Below are positions 23,093 to 33,344 of a stretch of 64,000 bases of DNA, piece after piece. Position numbers and translations under genes: made by a program. The stretch's first letter is position 1. Each line of letters begins with the position of its first letter. The DNA is from Liolophura sinensis (taxonomy: Eukaryota; Mollusca; Polyplacophora; Chitonida; Chitonidae), in assembly GCF_032854445.1 (NCBI RefSeq), contig NC_088297.1, positions 15,883,127 to 15,947,126 on the forward strand, written 5' to 3'. Under the pieces are notes generated by a model, which saw only the letters and a list, made by a program, of their open reading frames with translations, was not told the DNA's origin and made no database searches.

Positions 23093-26000
23093 GTGAGTGG
23101 AGATTCTATTGCACACGCCGGCAAGGACAAAAGTATGCTTTTATCTAAGTTCTACGTAACAAAGGCTTTGTGCATAAAATATGTAATAATGCTGAATAAG
23201 TCTTTGATCGTCGGGTAATTCTTAAAATATTGAAGTACCCGTAGATAATGAAGGATCCTAGCAAGATCCAGATAGACGAGCCCTTAAATAATGAAAGATC
23301 GTGGCAATGTCCTCCATTCCAAGCCCTTGTATAATCAAGAATACTGGCAACGTCCAAATACAAAAGCCCTTAGATAATGAAGGATCTTGGGACCCTAATG
23401 CTCAAGCCCTTAGATAATGGAGGATTTCTGATACCCAAATCTTCGGTAATGAAGGATTTTGGTAAGGTCGAAATACTCAAGCCTTTAGATAAGGAAGGTT
23501 AGTAGCAATGTCCTAATATTCTCGCCCTTAAATAATGAGAAATTCTGGTAAGGTCCTGATAGCCAAGTCCTTACATAATGAAGGATCCCGGAGAAGTCCC
23601 GATACCAAAGCCCTTGGATAATGGAGGATTCTGCAAAGGTCCTAATTACACTGAAGCTATTAGATAATTAATTGTCCTGGTAAAATAAGTCTTTAGATAA
23701 TGGAGAATTCTAATCAGGTCCTAATTTTCAAATCTTTAGATATAATGAAGCATCTAGTTGAAGTCTAGCTACACAAGCCCTAAAACAATGAAACGTCCGG
23801 GGAAGGCCATGATAGCAAAGCCTTTATGTATTGAAAGATCCTAAAAATTAAAATCAAAATTTTGAAAAAGGAACACCCGAGAACAGAGTATACAGTGTTT
23901 CCAAAAAGCAAATGTGTACTGTTTTGTGTACGTGTATGTGTAGCTTGCGATGTAAACAGGATGTGTATCACAGGTATACAATGTGGTTCCCATTTATAGT
24001 ATAAGTACACATTATTATGTTCGTGCGAATTTGCTACATGGCGTGTACCGTCTTGTTCACATTTTCATGCGCCTTGTGGAGGAGCGCATATCCAAGGGAC
24101 ACAACTCTTTAACTATATTGGTATACAGGCCTATATATTATCATCGATGATAGCACAGCCAAATTTGTGCCAGGCGATGACTATTATCACCGTAGGAGAG
24201 GAGGATGTGAGGAACTTCTTTTTTGAATTACTTTATGTTTTTAAAACACCACTTGAATCTGCACAACACCACATCATAAAAATTCAAATAAAGTTTTATT
24301 AAGTACATACATGTCTTTATTTGTTGTAGGAATGTTGATAGCTGGGTTTGGGGTAAGAAATATTCCAGTCATCCAAGACTGGTGCCCAATTGAAAACGCC
24401 TGGGCAGGCAATCTAAGGTACTGAAAACACCATATAAGTGTGACGTAGTTTATTTTTTTTATTAGATTTGTGTTTTACGCCGTACTCAAGAATATTTCAC
24501 TTATACAACGGCGGCCAGCATTATGATGGGAGGAAACCGGGCACAGCCCGGGGGAAACCCACGATAATCCGCAGGTTGCTGAAAGACCTTCCCTCTTACG
24601 GCCGGAGAGGAAGCCAGCATGGGCTGTACTTGAACTCACAGCGACCGCAATGGTGAGAGGCTCCTGGGTCATTACGCTGCGCTAGCGCGCTAACCGACTG
24701 AGCCCGATGTGTTTAAATTACACACACAGCACATGTGAATGTGACCGAAGTGTTTAAGTTGTAAACACTGCATAGGTACATTGTAATAGGAAGTGTTAAA
24801 TTTTATTTTTGCTTTAAATTACATTACCTAATATGTAAACGAGGGTTTGTTTTGAAATGTTTTGCGAACGTTTTGAGCAGCAAAATTAGTTATTTCAGTA
24901 CGTCGTTGTTTTCTCAGTATTTTGATCAATTTTCCACTTTGTCAAAATTGCCTGTAACTTTACAGTATCTGCCATTGTAAAAACACAACACAGCATTCAC
25001 GTGTTAAAGACATAAATTGGTAAATGTTTTTTAATTTGCGTCGGCCATATTATTACAAAACACAAATTAGCAAAAAAACACAGATATATATAAAAAAAAT
25101 ATGTGTCTACAGCTTGTGAAGTGATAATTTTTGGTAACAAACTTGCCAGTATGTAAAACTGCACCATCACTTTTTGACAGGGTGGAAAAAAAGTGAGATA
25201 TAAAACACAAAATAACATTGTTTCCTCAACAGGTCTGTGGCTCTGGTTATTATATTACTGAGAGCCGGAAGTGGATTAGACCCAAAAGCTCTACGGAAGA
25301 CAAAGTGGGTAGCTCTGCGATTGGCTCTGTTTCCCTGCCTGGTAGAGGCTGCGGTTTGTGCAGTCGCAGCACATTACCTCATCGACTTCCCGTGGACTTG
25401 GGCTTTTGTCATGGGGTAAGCTAAAGTCATGGCGTAAGCCAAAGTCATGGTGTAAGCTATAAAGTGACGGGGTAGGCCAAAGTCATGGGGTAAGCTAAAG
25501 TCATAGGGTAAGATAAAGTCCTGGGATAAGCTAATGTAATGGGGTGTGTGTAAGCTAAAGCCAAGGGGTAAGGCAATACCATGGGGTAAACCAAAGTCAT
25601 TGGGCAAGCTACAATCATGAGGTAACTTAAAGTCACAGAGTAAGATAGAATCATGGGGTAAGACACAGTCATGTGCAAGGCTAAAGTAAGTTAAAGTCAA
25701 GGGGTATTTATTTATTTATTTGATTGGTGTTTTATGCCGTACTCAAGAATATTTCACTTATACGACGGCGGCCAGCATTATGGTGGGAGGAAACCGGGCA
25801 GAGCCCGGGGGAAACCCACGACCATCCGCAGGTTGCTGCCAGACCTTCCCACGTACGGCCGGAGAGGAAGCCAGCATGAGCTGGACTTGAACTCACAGCG
25901 AGCGCATTGGTGAGAGACTCCTGGGTCATTACGCTGCCCTAGCGCGCTAACCTACTGAGCCACGGAGCCCCCAAAGTCAAGGGGTAAGCTAGAATTATGG

Positions 26001-29000
26001 AGTAAGCTAAAACCAACAGATTTGAGGTTTTGTTACTTATTAATCTAAACTTAAGGGTAAAGTCACTTGTTAAGCTAAAACCAATACTTTTTGGGTTTTG
26101 TTTCAAACTATCTCAGTCGTAAAAAATCATTTGAATAATGAATTAACTATACTGATTTTAATTGGTCAGCATAAACATGGAATCGTATTTATTTGATTGT
26201 TTTACGCCATACTCAAGAATATTTCACTTATACCAGGGCGATCAGTATTATGGTAGGAGAAAACCGGGCAAAGCCCGGGGAAAACCCACGACCATCCTTA
26301 GATTGAAAGGAAGCCAAAATGAGCTTGATTTGAACTCACAGCGACCGCATTGGTGAGAGGCCCGTGGGTCATTGCGCTGCGCTAGCGCGCTAACCAACTA
26401 AGCCACGGAGGCCCCCAACATCGAATCATGAACCCTATGTGTAAAGATGGAGCGATACTAAATTAGACTGAATTGTAAACACATAAGGTAAAGGTAGAGG
26501 ACTACTGACATCAATTTGTCAACATGGACATTGGATCTGAAAACCGTGAGGACAAAACTGATTTTATTTGGTCAAATTAAACAAAATAACTTTTATCAAA
26601 CGAAAATGATAATGGCAAAATGGTCTCCTCTTTTGATCGTCATGCAAATCATTTTTTAAAAACGTGTACCATTTTATTTGGTCAAATTAAGCATTAAAGT
26701 ATGTAGTCTGAAAATAAAGACAGACCAAAACATCATGGGGTGTCTCACACTTTTTGGTCTTCAGTTTTGTCTATGCGGCTGTGTCCCCGGCCGTAGTGGT
26801 CCAGGGAATGGTCGCTCTGCAGGATAAAGGCTGGGGTAGGGCCGAGGGGATCCCCACCCTGCTAGTGGCTGCCTGTGGGATAAATGATGTCATCGCTATC
26901 AGCGGATTCAGTATCGTGCTGGGAATAGCGTTATCATCAGGTGAGTATAAATGGACAATCATTGATTTATTGGTTTATTGGTTAGGTGTGCGGGATAAGT
27001 TAGGAAGGTTTTGTGGGCCCGAAAAAAAAACTCAGGTACCTGAAAAATCACCTGAGGTAAAGGCGCAGCCAATTAAAAGGAGCTGGATTTGAACACGCTA
27101 CCTCTTCGGTAAATCCCTCCATTCACAAGGTTCGGTTCATCGGCAATACATTTTCCCGTAAAATGCACCGAATAGATCGTTACGTGTGAACTGGCATTTG
27201 TTTGGGTTAAAATTGTCTTGAGAGGAACACATTGTCCTATTACAGCTTTAAAATCTTCTCGAACGCTTCGCACTGTATTTCGCACGAGATTTAGCCGCGT
27301 TAAACATGGACATATTTATAACATTGGAAGCACTGATATGCAGCAAATAACTGGTTGTATAAATGTGTTCTTTTAATTTTATCTTTTCTGACTATGATTT
27401 ATGTTACTGCCATCTGTTTTGATATAATATACTATTAACTGCCCACCCATTATGAATTGAGAGTGTAATGATCTGAAACTGATAATAAAACTGACTTGTT
27501 TTTGTAGGTAGTGTCATTCTCAACGCTTTTCACGGTCCAATAGAATTCGTTCTTGGCATTTTCATCGGTATAGTCATAGGCGTCTTCTTCTGGTTTATTC
27601 CCAACAAAAACAGCGTAAGTTATGTTTCAACATTAACATGCAATGTTCACCTGCACCAAGCCTTTACATACGTGTATATTAAACCACAGAATAGAGAGTA
27701 ATACCAGACCAGCGACAACATTGTGTTTTTTGGCAAATAGTACACGTTTTAAAAAAAATGATTTGTGTGACGCTCAAAAGAGGAGACCATTTTGCCATTA
27801 TCGTTTTCGTTTGATAAAAGTTATTTTGATGTGTTAGGATATACCGGTACATATTTAATCGAATATCTAGCATACGTGCGTATTTTAATTGTACCGAAAC
27901 CATACACCGCGTGCTAAGATACAGACAATCATATGTATATATTTGTATAAACAGTTCATAATGCTTTCATTTATTTTCAGAAACAAATTCTGCTGTATCG
28001 TTTTGTTCTGCTGTTCACTGCTGGATTGTTCGCAACATTTGGCACGCGCAGGATCAAGTTTGCTGGAGCCGGGACCCTGGGAACATTGATCATGGCGTTT
28101 GTAGCTGGAATCGGCTGGAGAAAGAGGACATGGTCTCCACAAAATGTAGGTCGAGTACAGACTGAAAAGCATAGCTCATTAGACAAGTGATTAATATTTG
28201 AGAAACTGATTGTACCAAAAAATTAACAGCGTAATTTAGCTAATGGGTAATTTATTCATTCATTTCATTTATTTTTTTGTTTTCGCTTATTGTGCCATTC
28301 TCAAGAATATTCAACATCGTCGAGGTCGGTCAGTTTTAAGGGTGTGCGAAAACGTGCGACGTTCGGCAGCCGATCGTCCATCCCCAATAGGCCTGTTAAT
28401 GAGGTGCAATGGTTAGAAAAAAGATCTTCGGTATGGTGTTAAATTCCAGGGAATTCAATGAATAGAGCATATACACCCACTATCTGGTAACACAGGTCTT
28501 TTCTTCGAGTTTTCAGTGATTTCAGTGATTACGTATTCTTATATAAACAGCAATAAAATCTGTCCATTAATGAAGTACTATAGATATTACTTTATTTCTG
28601 GTTTCAGTATCCAATTAAGGGCGTCTTGGCCAAATTTTGGAAGGTGATGCAGCCTATTCTCTTTGGCTTGATTGGCTACGCTGTCTCCATTGAGAATCTG
28701 AAGAAGGGGCAAGTTGGTAAGGAATCTATGCTCTTCATTTATTTATTTGACGGCATTGTGTTTAAGGCAATACTTAAATACATGATTACGCTGATATTTA
28801 CAATTGGCTTAACGTAAGATGTCTGTGTTCGAGGTTGAGTTCAACATCATGGTCTTGCTAGGAACAAACACATTTAAACCATGCATTTTGATATTGTATC
28901 CACCCAGACATATACGTATATGGAAGGTCTGTCTGCAACCTGCGGACGGTCGTGGGTTTCTGCCCGGTTTCGTCCCACCATAATGCTGGTTGTCGTCATA

Positions 29001-31994
29001 TACGTGAAATATTTTTGAGTAAGGCGTAAAAACATCCACTCAAATAAATAAGTAAATAAATAAATAACCAGACAAAAAAAACCAATCCTTACTTTATGGA
29101 GTGTGCGCCATTTTATTTGATTTCAGGTCTTGGAGTAGCTATGCTTTTCCTCGGATTGGCAGCTCGACTTATAGTTACATTTTTTTCCGCATTCGGACAG
29201 AACTTTAACTGGAAGGAGAAACTTTTCATGGTCATCGCTTGGATTCCGAAGGCCACTGTACAGGTAAAGTTGCAGGATGCGGCAAATTCTGTTGTTTACC
29301 AACATTATGCTCATTAGATTTACCTGAATTTTTTTGATTGATGTTTTACTTCGCATTCGTAAGAGTCTTCCGTATCTCAGACATACCTAAGGCAGTCTGG
29401 TTTCCTCCACCCACGCATGTACCATGCATGACGTCATGGAAGTGAAAAATTCTTGTGTGCACCGTGATGGGCACAAATCAATCAATCATTCAATCGACAC
29501 TGTTTTACTCACATGAAGCTGATCGGGGTTATTGGTGGAGGAAACCAGGGAGGGTGCAGTAAAAAAGAATACTGTATGCACAGAGAGTAAAACTGGAGCA
29601 GTGACAATTGATATCTGGGTTAGTAAATGGTCACAAGACTTACTGGTTAACTCCGGCCTTTTGTCAATTTACAATCAAAAAATTAATCTGTTGAATTTAA
29701 ATAAATTTGCTACAATGTTTTCTATTATTATAATACAATATTGTGTCATGTTCAGCATGATGCCCTGTTAGTTTAATACAATCACTATGTTGAATTAATA
29801 GAATATGTGTGTTACATTTAACAGAATAATCTGCTGCGATAACAGAATAAATTATAGCATCATTCAGATAACAGATTTTCTGTTAAATTTAACAGATCAT
29901 TTTTTCGAGAGTACCATGCCCACAGGGGCCCGTGTCACAAAACCTCTGTAGCCGTCAAAGGTGTGATAGTCAGCTAAGTATCATTTTAGCCGACTACCGT
30001 GAGGAAGCCACGAAAAAAATTGATTAGGCTGTTTCACGAAAGTAAAACTGTTTAAATCCTAGCGGGTTTATAACAGCCGGTTCGCTGGCTGCTCTCCATC
30101 AGTGTGATTGGTTGAATCAATGCTGATAATTGTTAAATTATATCCAATGTATAATTATATTAAATTACTATTTATAAATCAAAGAAAACGTTGATAATTT
30201 CTCGATCAGTTTCGTTTTTGACAGTTTTGTGAACAAAGGGCAATAACTCTCACAACAGATCGAAGCGTAACAACAACAGCGCTTCATAGGGATTTTGGGC
30301 TAACTGTCAGAATTCAACGCAAAAATCTTTAGACAATAGCCATATATTTTCTTTGTGACATCGGTTGGACAAAGTTAATAGTCGGTTAACTGAGTTAGCC
30401 GTCTAAACTTGGCCTTTAGACTTTTTGTAAAAAGGACCCCCTGTTCCAAGACTTTAGCAAACTCAGGTAAAAAAAGGAGTGATGTTTTTATTATAAGGCG
30501 TTATTGGTCTAGAATTTCTCAAAATACTATGTTTTCATCACATTTAGTGTACAATCACATTTAAAGATTGCAAAGGGACTGGGCCTTGACGATGTTTGGT
30601 CCACCAGCAGAATTCTTGTTCATGCGGAAATAGCCCATATAATAAAAAAGACACATGATTATCAACCGGACCAGTTTACAGACGAACCAGTCAGACCTGG
30701 GATGAAATATTCGACCTCATCAATCAAAGACTAGTGCATGGATCCTTTGTAGAATCCTATAAATCGCCGTCAGTGAGATCTCGCGAGAGACAGAGAGAGA
30801 GGCTAGGACGACGCTAGCCGTTATTCCCTAGCAATAACGTCTTGGCGTATGATTACTTTACATAAGTTCTAATACTAGTATTTGCTTCTTTTTATTTTCC
30901 TTCTTCTTAAATAAGTATATTTCTTTCCTAATTTAACTTGTATTTTAAATTTTATTCCTTTTTTAAATTTTACCTTATTTCTAATTTTACTTGTTTTCAG
31001 GCTGCTATAGGCTCTGTAGCTTTAGACCAGGCTACCGCGTTGGGAAAAGGACAGGATGTGCTAAACATAGCTCAAGAGGTAAGGTTCTCCAATTCCGTTT
31101 ATTGTTAAATTTTGCGAAGACCTTTATTAACAATCTAAGCTGCACTGAAAATTAACTATGATTCGTCAACCACTGACAGACAGGTTGAGAAGCCAGAATA
31201 CAAAATTTTCGCAAAAATGTGAGGAAACGAGTCATTAGGGTGCAGCTTATATAATACGAAATCGCGATTCTCATCGTGAGTTTTTAGTAAAATAATAGAA
31301 CTGACACATAACAGGAGTTTATTTAATAACATGTAAATCTTGCAGTGAAGTGCGGTTTCGCATTACATGAATTTCACACTCATTGTAGTCGATTTCCCTT
31401 TAAACCGCTAGATCACTCAATATATTCGTGAATTCAATCCCATTTCCCACTCATTGTTCTCGGGCCTTATATCCCGGGGTGGAAATAAGCAGTACCCTCT
31501 TCTGTGTGCCTACATGTAGTTCGCTGGAAACCTCTTGTCTTTCATCAGCTGGATGTATATATCACACGATCGGAAATTTTGTCAGTTATTTGCCGTATGT
31601 CGATTGTTCTCTCTGGGCACTTGGGTTTTCCCAACCAATACACATAATCCTTAACGATAACGGTATCCTAATTCAGTGGATACACATATCTCTTTTGCTG
31701 GCGTTTAATCTTATGGATTTGCTTCCATTTTAATGCACGTTTCTGTTCTTGTTTCTTCCACAGGTCCTCACCAATGCAGCCGTCTGTATCATCATTACGG
31801 CTCCGATTGGCGCGGCTGGCATAGCTCTGTCGGCACCATTTTTGCTGAAACCTTCTCCACCGGAAGGAGCAGAACAGAACGATGTAGAGTCTGCGAAGAA
31901 AAGTCGCGAGGGTGTGGATAACAAAGCGTATGAGATGCCCTATCCAACCGGAAAAGTTCCAGTCGTTGGAATTGAGTACAATACGAAATTATGA
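22648..31994 (+). CDS. SLC9B2-like: SLC9B/NHA-type cation-proton antiporter, gene 2 (complete, ten coding exons)
   Basis: Coding exons: 22648-23092, 24330-24417, 25233-25415, 26765-26940, 27508-27614, 27981-28145, 28608-28716, 29127-29263, 31001-31078 and 31764-31994. All join in frame (1719 nt, 572 aa plus stop) at GT-AG introns. The protein has a polar cysteine-rich N-terminus (C47-C62), CPPHG, then the 12-13 membrane segments of CPA2 antiporters. Landmarks are ALPGG, RAGSGLDPKALRK, SPAVVV, QPILFGLIG, the TM10 arginine R438 and WIPKATVQAAIGSVAL. The role would be sodium (or lithium)/proton exchange at the plasma or an organelle membrane. The active site is odd: Asn-Asp (N279-D280) replaces the family's Asp-Asp, and Q252 replaces the proline of SPAVVVP. 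The frame is intact, so this is not a decayed copy. It is paralogous to gene 1 on the opposite strand. Confidence 0.93.
23170..23850 (+). repeat. Degenerate tandem repeat, period about 57 bp, in gene 2 intron 1
   Basis: About a dozen diverged units each contain aagcccttagataatgaagg followed by atcctggcaaggtcc-like sequence. Units vary by substitutions and small indels, so this is an old array. It fills most of the first half of the 1237-bp intron 23093-24329. Confidence 0.85.
24330..24417 (+). CDS. SLC9B2-like: SLC9B gene 2, coding exon 2
   Basis: This 88-nt exon lies between acceptor ttgttgtag|G and donor CTAAG|gtactg. It encodes residues 150-177, starting MLIAGFGVRNIPVI, the conserved NHA segment after PPLLG. 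Length and phases equal those of gene 1 exon 2. Confidence 0.92.
24451..24705 (-). mobile_element. tRNA-derived SINE, near full length
   Basis: The minus-strand copy in gene 2 intron 2, antisense to the gene, starts 33 bp after the exon 2 donor. Head (cggttagcgcgctagcgcag), B-box (gagttcaagtac, one mismatch) and tail are all present. The (aaat)n tail has decayed to t-rich sequence. Confidence 0.92.
25233..25415 (+). CDS. SLC9B2-like: SLC9B gene 2, coding exon 3
   Basis: Acceptor cctcaacag|G and donor ATGGG|gtaagc frame 183 nt, as in gene 1. It encodes residues 179-238 with LLRAGSGLDPKALRK and two membrane segments. The last exon bases and the donor (gtcatggg|gtaagc) match the repeat unit of the minisatellite that begins right there. 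Confidence 0.93.
25405..25706 (+). repeat. Minisatellite of 18-20 bp units made of splice-donor-like sequence
   Basis: Units approximate aaagtcatggggtaagct and repeat about 15 times. The first unit straddles the exon 3/intron 3 border itself. Several units keep ggggtaagc intact and so resemble the true donor. The array is split by a SINE and resumes at 25973-26012. Confidence 0.9.
25707..25972 (-). mobile_element. Full-length tRNA-derived SINE inserted in the minisatellite
   Basis: This is one of the best-preserved copies, from ggggctccgtggctcagtag (minus-strand head) to (aaat)n. It is flanked by the 14-bp direct repeat aaagtcaaggggta at 25693-25706 and 25973-25986, which fits a target-site duplication. 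Because the target is itself repetitive, the match could be partly fortuitous. Confidence 0.95.
26187..26416 (-). mobile_element. tRNA-derived SINE
   Basis: The minus-strand copy in gene 2 intron 3 is intact at the head (ggggcctccgtggcttagtt) and tail. About 25 bp are missing around the gtacggccggag segment. Confidence 0.92.
26765..26940 (+). CDS. SLC9B2-like: SLC9B gene 2, coding exon 4 (altered ion-binding site)
   Basis: Acceptor gtcttcag|T and donor ATCAG|gtgagt frame 176 nt. It encodes residues 240-297. The stretch aligned to the gene 1 exon reads AVSPAVVVQGM and ACGINDVIAISGF. The codons for the ion-binding pair are aat gat, giving N279-D280 instead of Asp-Asp. All neighbouring positions are well conserved, so the alignment is unambiguous. 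Confidence 0.95.
27508..27614 (+). CDS. SLC9B2-like: SLC9B gene 2, coding exon 5
   Basis: A 107-nt exon between acceptor ttttgtag|G and donor AACAGC|gtaagt. It encodes residues 299-333, a hydrophobic helix (EFVLGIFIGIVIGVFFWF) followed by the IPNKN turn. This matches the TM segment after the ion-binding helix in NHA proteins. Confidence 0.9.
27981..28145 (+). CDS. SLC9B2-like: SLC9B gene 2, coding exon 6
   Basis: A 165-nt, phase 0-0 exon between acceptor ttattttcag|A and donor CAAAAT|gtaggt. It encodes residues 334-388 with AGAGTLGTLIMAFVAGIGW, the GSGGLCTLVMAFLAGMGW-type segment of NHA2. Reading through the donor would hit a stop at 28189, so splicing is required. Confidence 0.9.
28608..28716 (+). 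CDS. SLC9B2-like: SLC9B gene 2, coding exon 7
   Basis: A 109-nt exon between acceptor ggtttcag|T and donor GTTG|gtaagg, phase 0 to 1. It encodes residues 389-424 with QPILFGLIGYAVSIENL, matching QPLLFGLIGAEVSI of NHA2. The acidic residue after GLIGA in vertebrate NHA2 is alanine here (GLIGYA). Confidence 0.9.
28921..29066 (+). mobile_element. tRNA-derived SINE, 5'-truncated
   Basis: The plus-strand copy in gene 2 intron 7 lacks the tRNA head. It starts at tggaaggtctg, includes gcggacggtcgtgggtttct and ends in aaggcgtaaaaac plus (aaat)n. It stops 60 bp before the exon 8 acceptor. Confidence 0.88.
29127..29263 (+). CDS. SLC9B2-like: SLC9B gene 2, coding exon 8
   Basis: A 137-nt exon between acceptor tgatttcag|G and donor GTACAG|gtaaag. 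It encodes residues 426-470 with GLAARLIVTFF and KEKLFMVIAWIPKATVQ. R438 aligns with the TM10 basic residue (R432 in human NHA2, K305 in bacterial NapA) that pairs with the first Asp of the ion-binding motif in electrogenic relatives. Confidence 0.92.
29676..29912. mobile_element. Palindromic MITE-like element, copy 1
   Basis: Ends aaaaaattaatctgttgaat and, inverted, atttaacagatcatttttt enclose about 190 bp with internal inverted motifs (taatagaat, aacagaataa). It is one of five copies of the same family and lies in gene 2 intron 8. It has no coding capacity. Confidence 0.75.
29930..30444. mobile_element. Candidate inverted-repeat element in gene 2 intron 8
   Basis: The left end (caggggcccgtgtcacaaaa) is roughly reverse-complementary to the right end (tttttgtaaaaaggacccc). 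The gtagccgtc motif near the left recurs inverted near the right as gttagccgtct. The termini resemble those of the 130-bp element at 55434. Boundaries are tentative. Confidence 0.4.
31001..31078 (+). CDS. SLC9B2-like: SLC9B gene 2, coding exon 9
   Basis: A 78-nt, phase 0-0 exon between acceptor cttgttttcag|G and donor CAAGAG|gtaagg. It encodes residues 471-496, AAIGSVALDQA onward, matching the AAIGSVALDTA segment of NHA2. Confidence 0.9.
31764..31994 (+). CDS. SLC9B2-like: SLC9B gene 2, coding exon 10 (terminal)
   Basis: Acceptor tcttccacag|G opens 231 nt ending in tga at 31992-31994. It encodes residues 497-572: the last membrane segment (VLTNAAVCIIITAPIGAAG) and a polar cytoplasmic tail ending in Tyr-Asn-Thr-Lys-Leu. 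Confidence 0.93.
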   Translation, partial: VLTNAAVCIIITAPIGAAGIALSAPFLLKPSPPEGAEQNDVESAKKSREGVDNKAYEMPYPTGKVPVVGIEYNTKL

Positions 31995-32876
31995 ACATAT
32001 AATAATTAGGTGTACCGCCTACCACCAAATTTTGAAGGACAGAAATCCTTCCTGAAAGTTCCATGGCACGTGTATTCACACCTTATACCATTTTCCCCCC
32101 AGAATCACGCGAGGATTAGAGCTATCTATACGCGACAGTGTCTCGTTTTGCCAGAAATTCTGAATGATATATCTATAGTTCATTTGAAAAAAAATCATTC
32201 ACATTGTTCATGAGATATCGCTAACTCTCTACATCTTAGAACACAATGTGTATCAAAACCAAGATATAATAGTTTTGCGGACACGTTTTATTGCGCTTTT
32301 GTAAGAAAAACAACGTGCAACTGTCTTCTTAACAGTCGTATAGATTTGCGAAATATCTATAACAAGTATCAGAAGAAAACGACTAACCCATTGACTAACA
32401 TTGCAAAACATATTATATGAATCCAGAAACATAACCAAAGCTGTGCGCATGTTCAGACAGCTGAATCTATGATTGTAGTTCCAAAAGGTCTACTGGCTGC
32501 CTTATAACCAATATATTAAATTCTATACTGTAGTACAATAACTCTTGTTGTGCACATTTTATTCAAATTGCCAATTTACAGAGGAAGACAACTATATACA
32601 ACAAATATTCTACACGTGCACAAACTACTGGTACCAGCCCGTATTTACTGCCTACGTCGAATAGCGTGTAACCTGATGTTTAAACAAATTCGCAAATATC
32701 CATTTCAAGGGGAGCAGAAATGTACTAAATGTTTCACGTAGAGAATCGTCACTGTATTGTATATAAACTAACCAAATGTTTACTAAAACTCCTACATGAA
32801 CTCAACTTTAACAAAGCTGCCCAAAGCTATGTATTGTTTTGTTCTATCATGTGGTACATGTACGGTACACTTTTCT

Positions 32877-33344
32877 GATGTCTGTTTGCTTATAAAACAC
32901 TTTAGTAGTTTGCTAGCGATCTGTTGTGTAGTGTCCCATAACACCACATGTTCCATGAGCACCACACTCAAAAAATTAATCTGTTCATTTTAACGGAAAG
33001 TCTGAATGATGCTAGAATGTATTCTGTTATTCTAACACAACATTCTGTCATATTCAACATAATATCCTGTTAGTTTAATAAAATCTTTACGCTGAATTTA
33101 TAGAATATTTGTTTTCTGCTGTATAATCTGCTACAATAACAGAACACAATCTAGCATCATTGAGACAACAGACTTTCCGTTAAAATTAACAGATGAATTT
33201 TTTAAGTGATGTGCTCACGGAACATGTGGTGCTTAGCTATGGGACACCACACAAAAGATTAAACACTACTAAAACATATCGTTTTTGGCCGTAAAGCTTC
33301 AGCGCTGGCATACTACTAAAGTGTTTTATAAGCATACAGACATC
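32877..33344. repeat. 468-bp near-palindrome downstream of the SLC9B gene 2 stop
   Basis: The outer arms 32877-32917 and 33304-33344 are reverse complements over 41 bp with about three mismatches (core cttataaaacactttagtag). Middle arms (gtgtcccataacaccacatg, and its inverse near 33220-33255) and the inner palindromic element 32965-33208 continue the pairing. The right arm holds an extra stretch of about 50 bp. If the gene 2 mRNA ends near 33.8 kb this is a long hairpin in its 3' UTR. Confidence 0.88.
32965..33208. mobile_element. Palindromic MITE-like element, copy 2
   Basis: Ends cactcaaaaaattaatctgt and, inverted, acagatgaattttttaagtg. Second-level arms are taacggaaagtctg and cagactttccgtta, then gatgctaga and tctagcatc. 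It forms the centre of the larger palindrome 32877-33344. Confidence 0.85.

Noticed and set aside
26765..26940. Gene 2 as a pseudogene because of its altered active site
   Set aside because: All ten exons are in frame with consensus splice sites and the other transporter motifs are intact, so loss of function by decay is unlikely.
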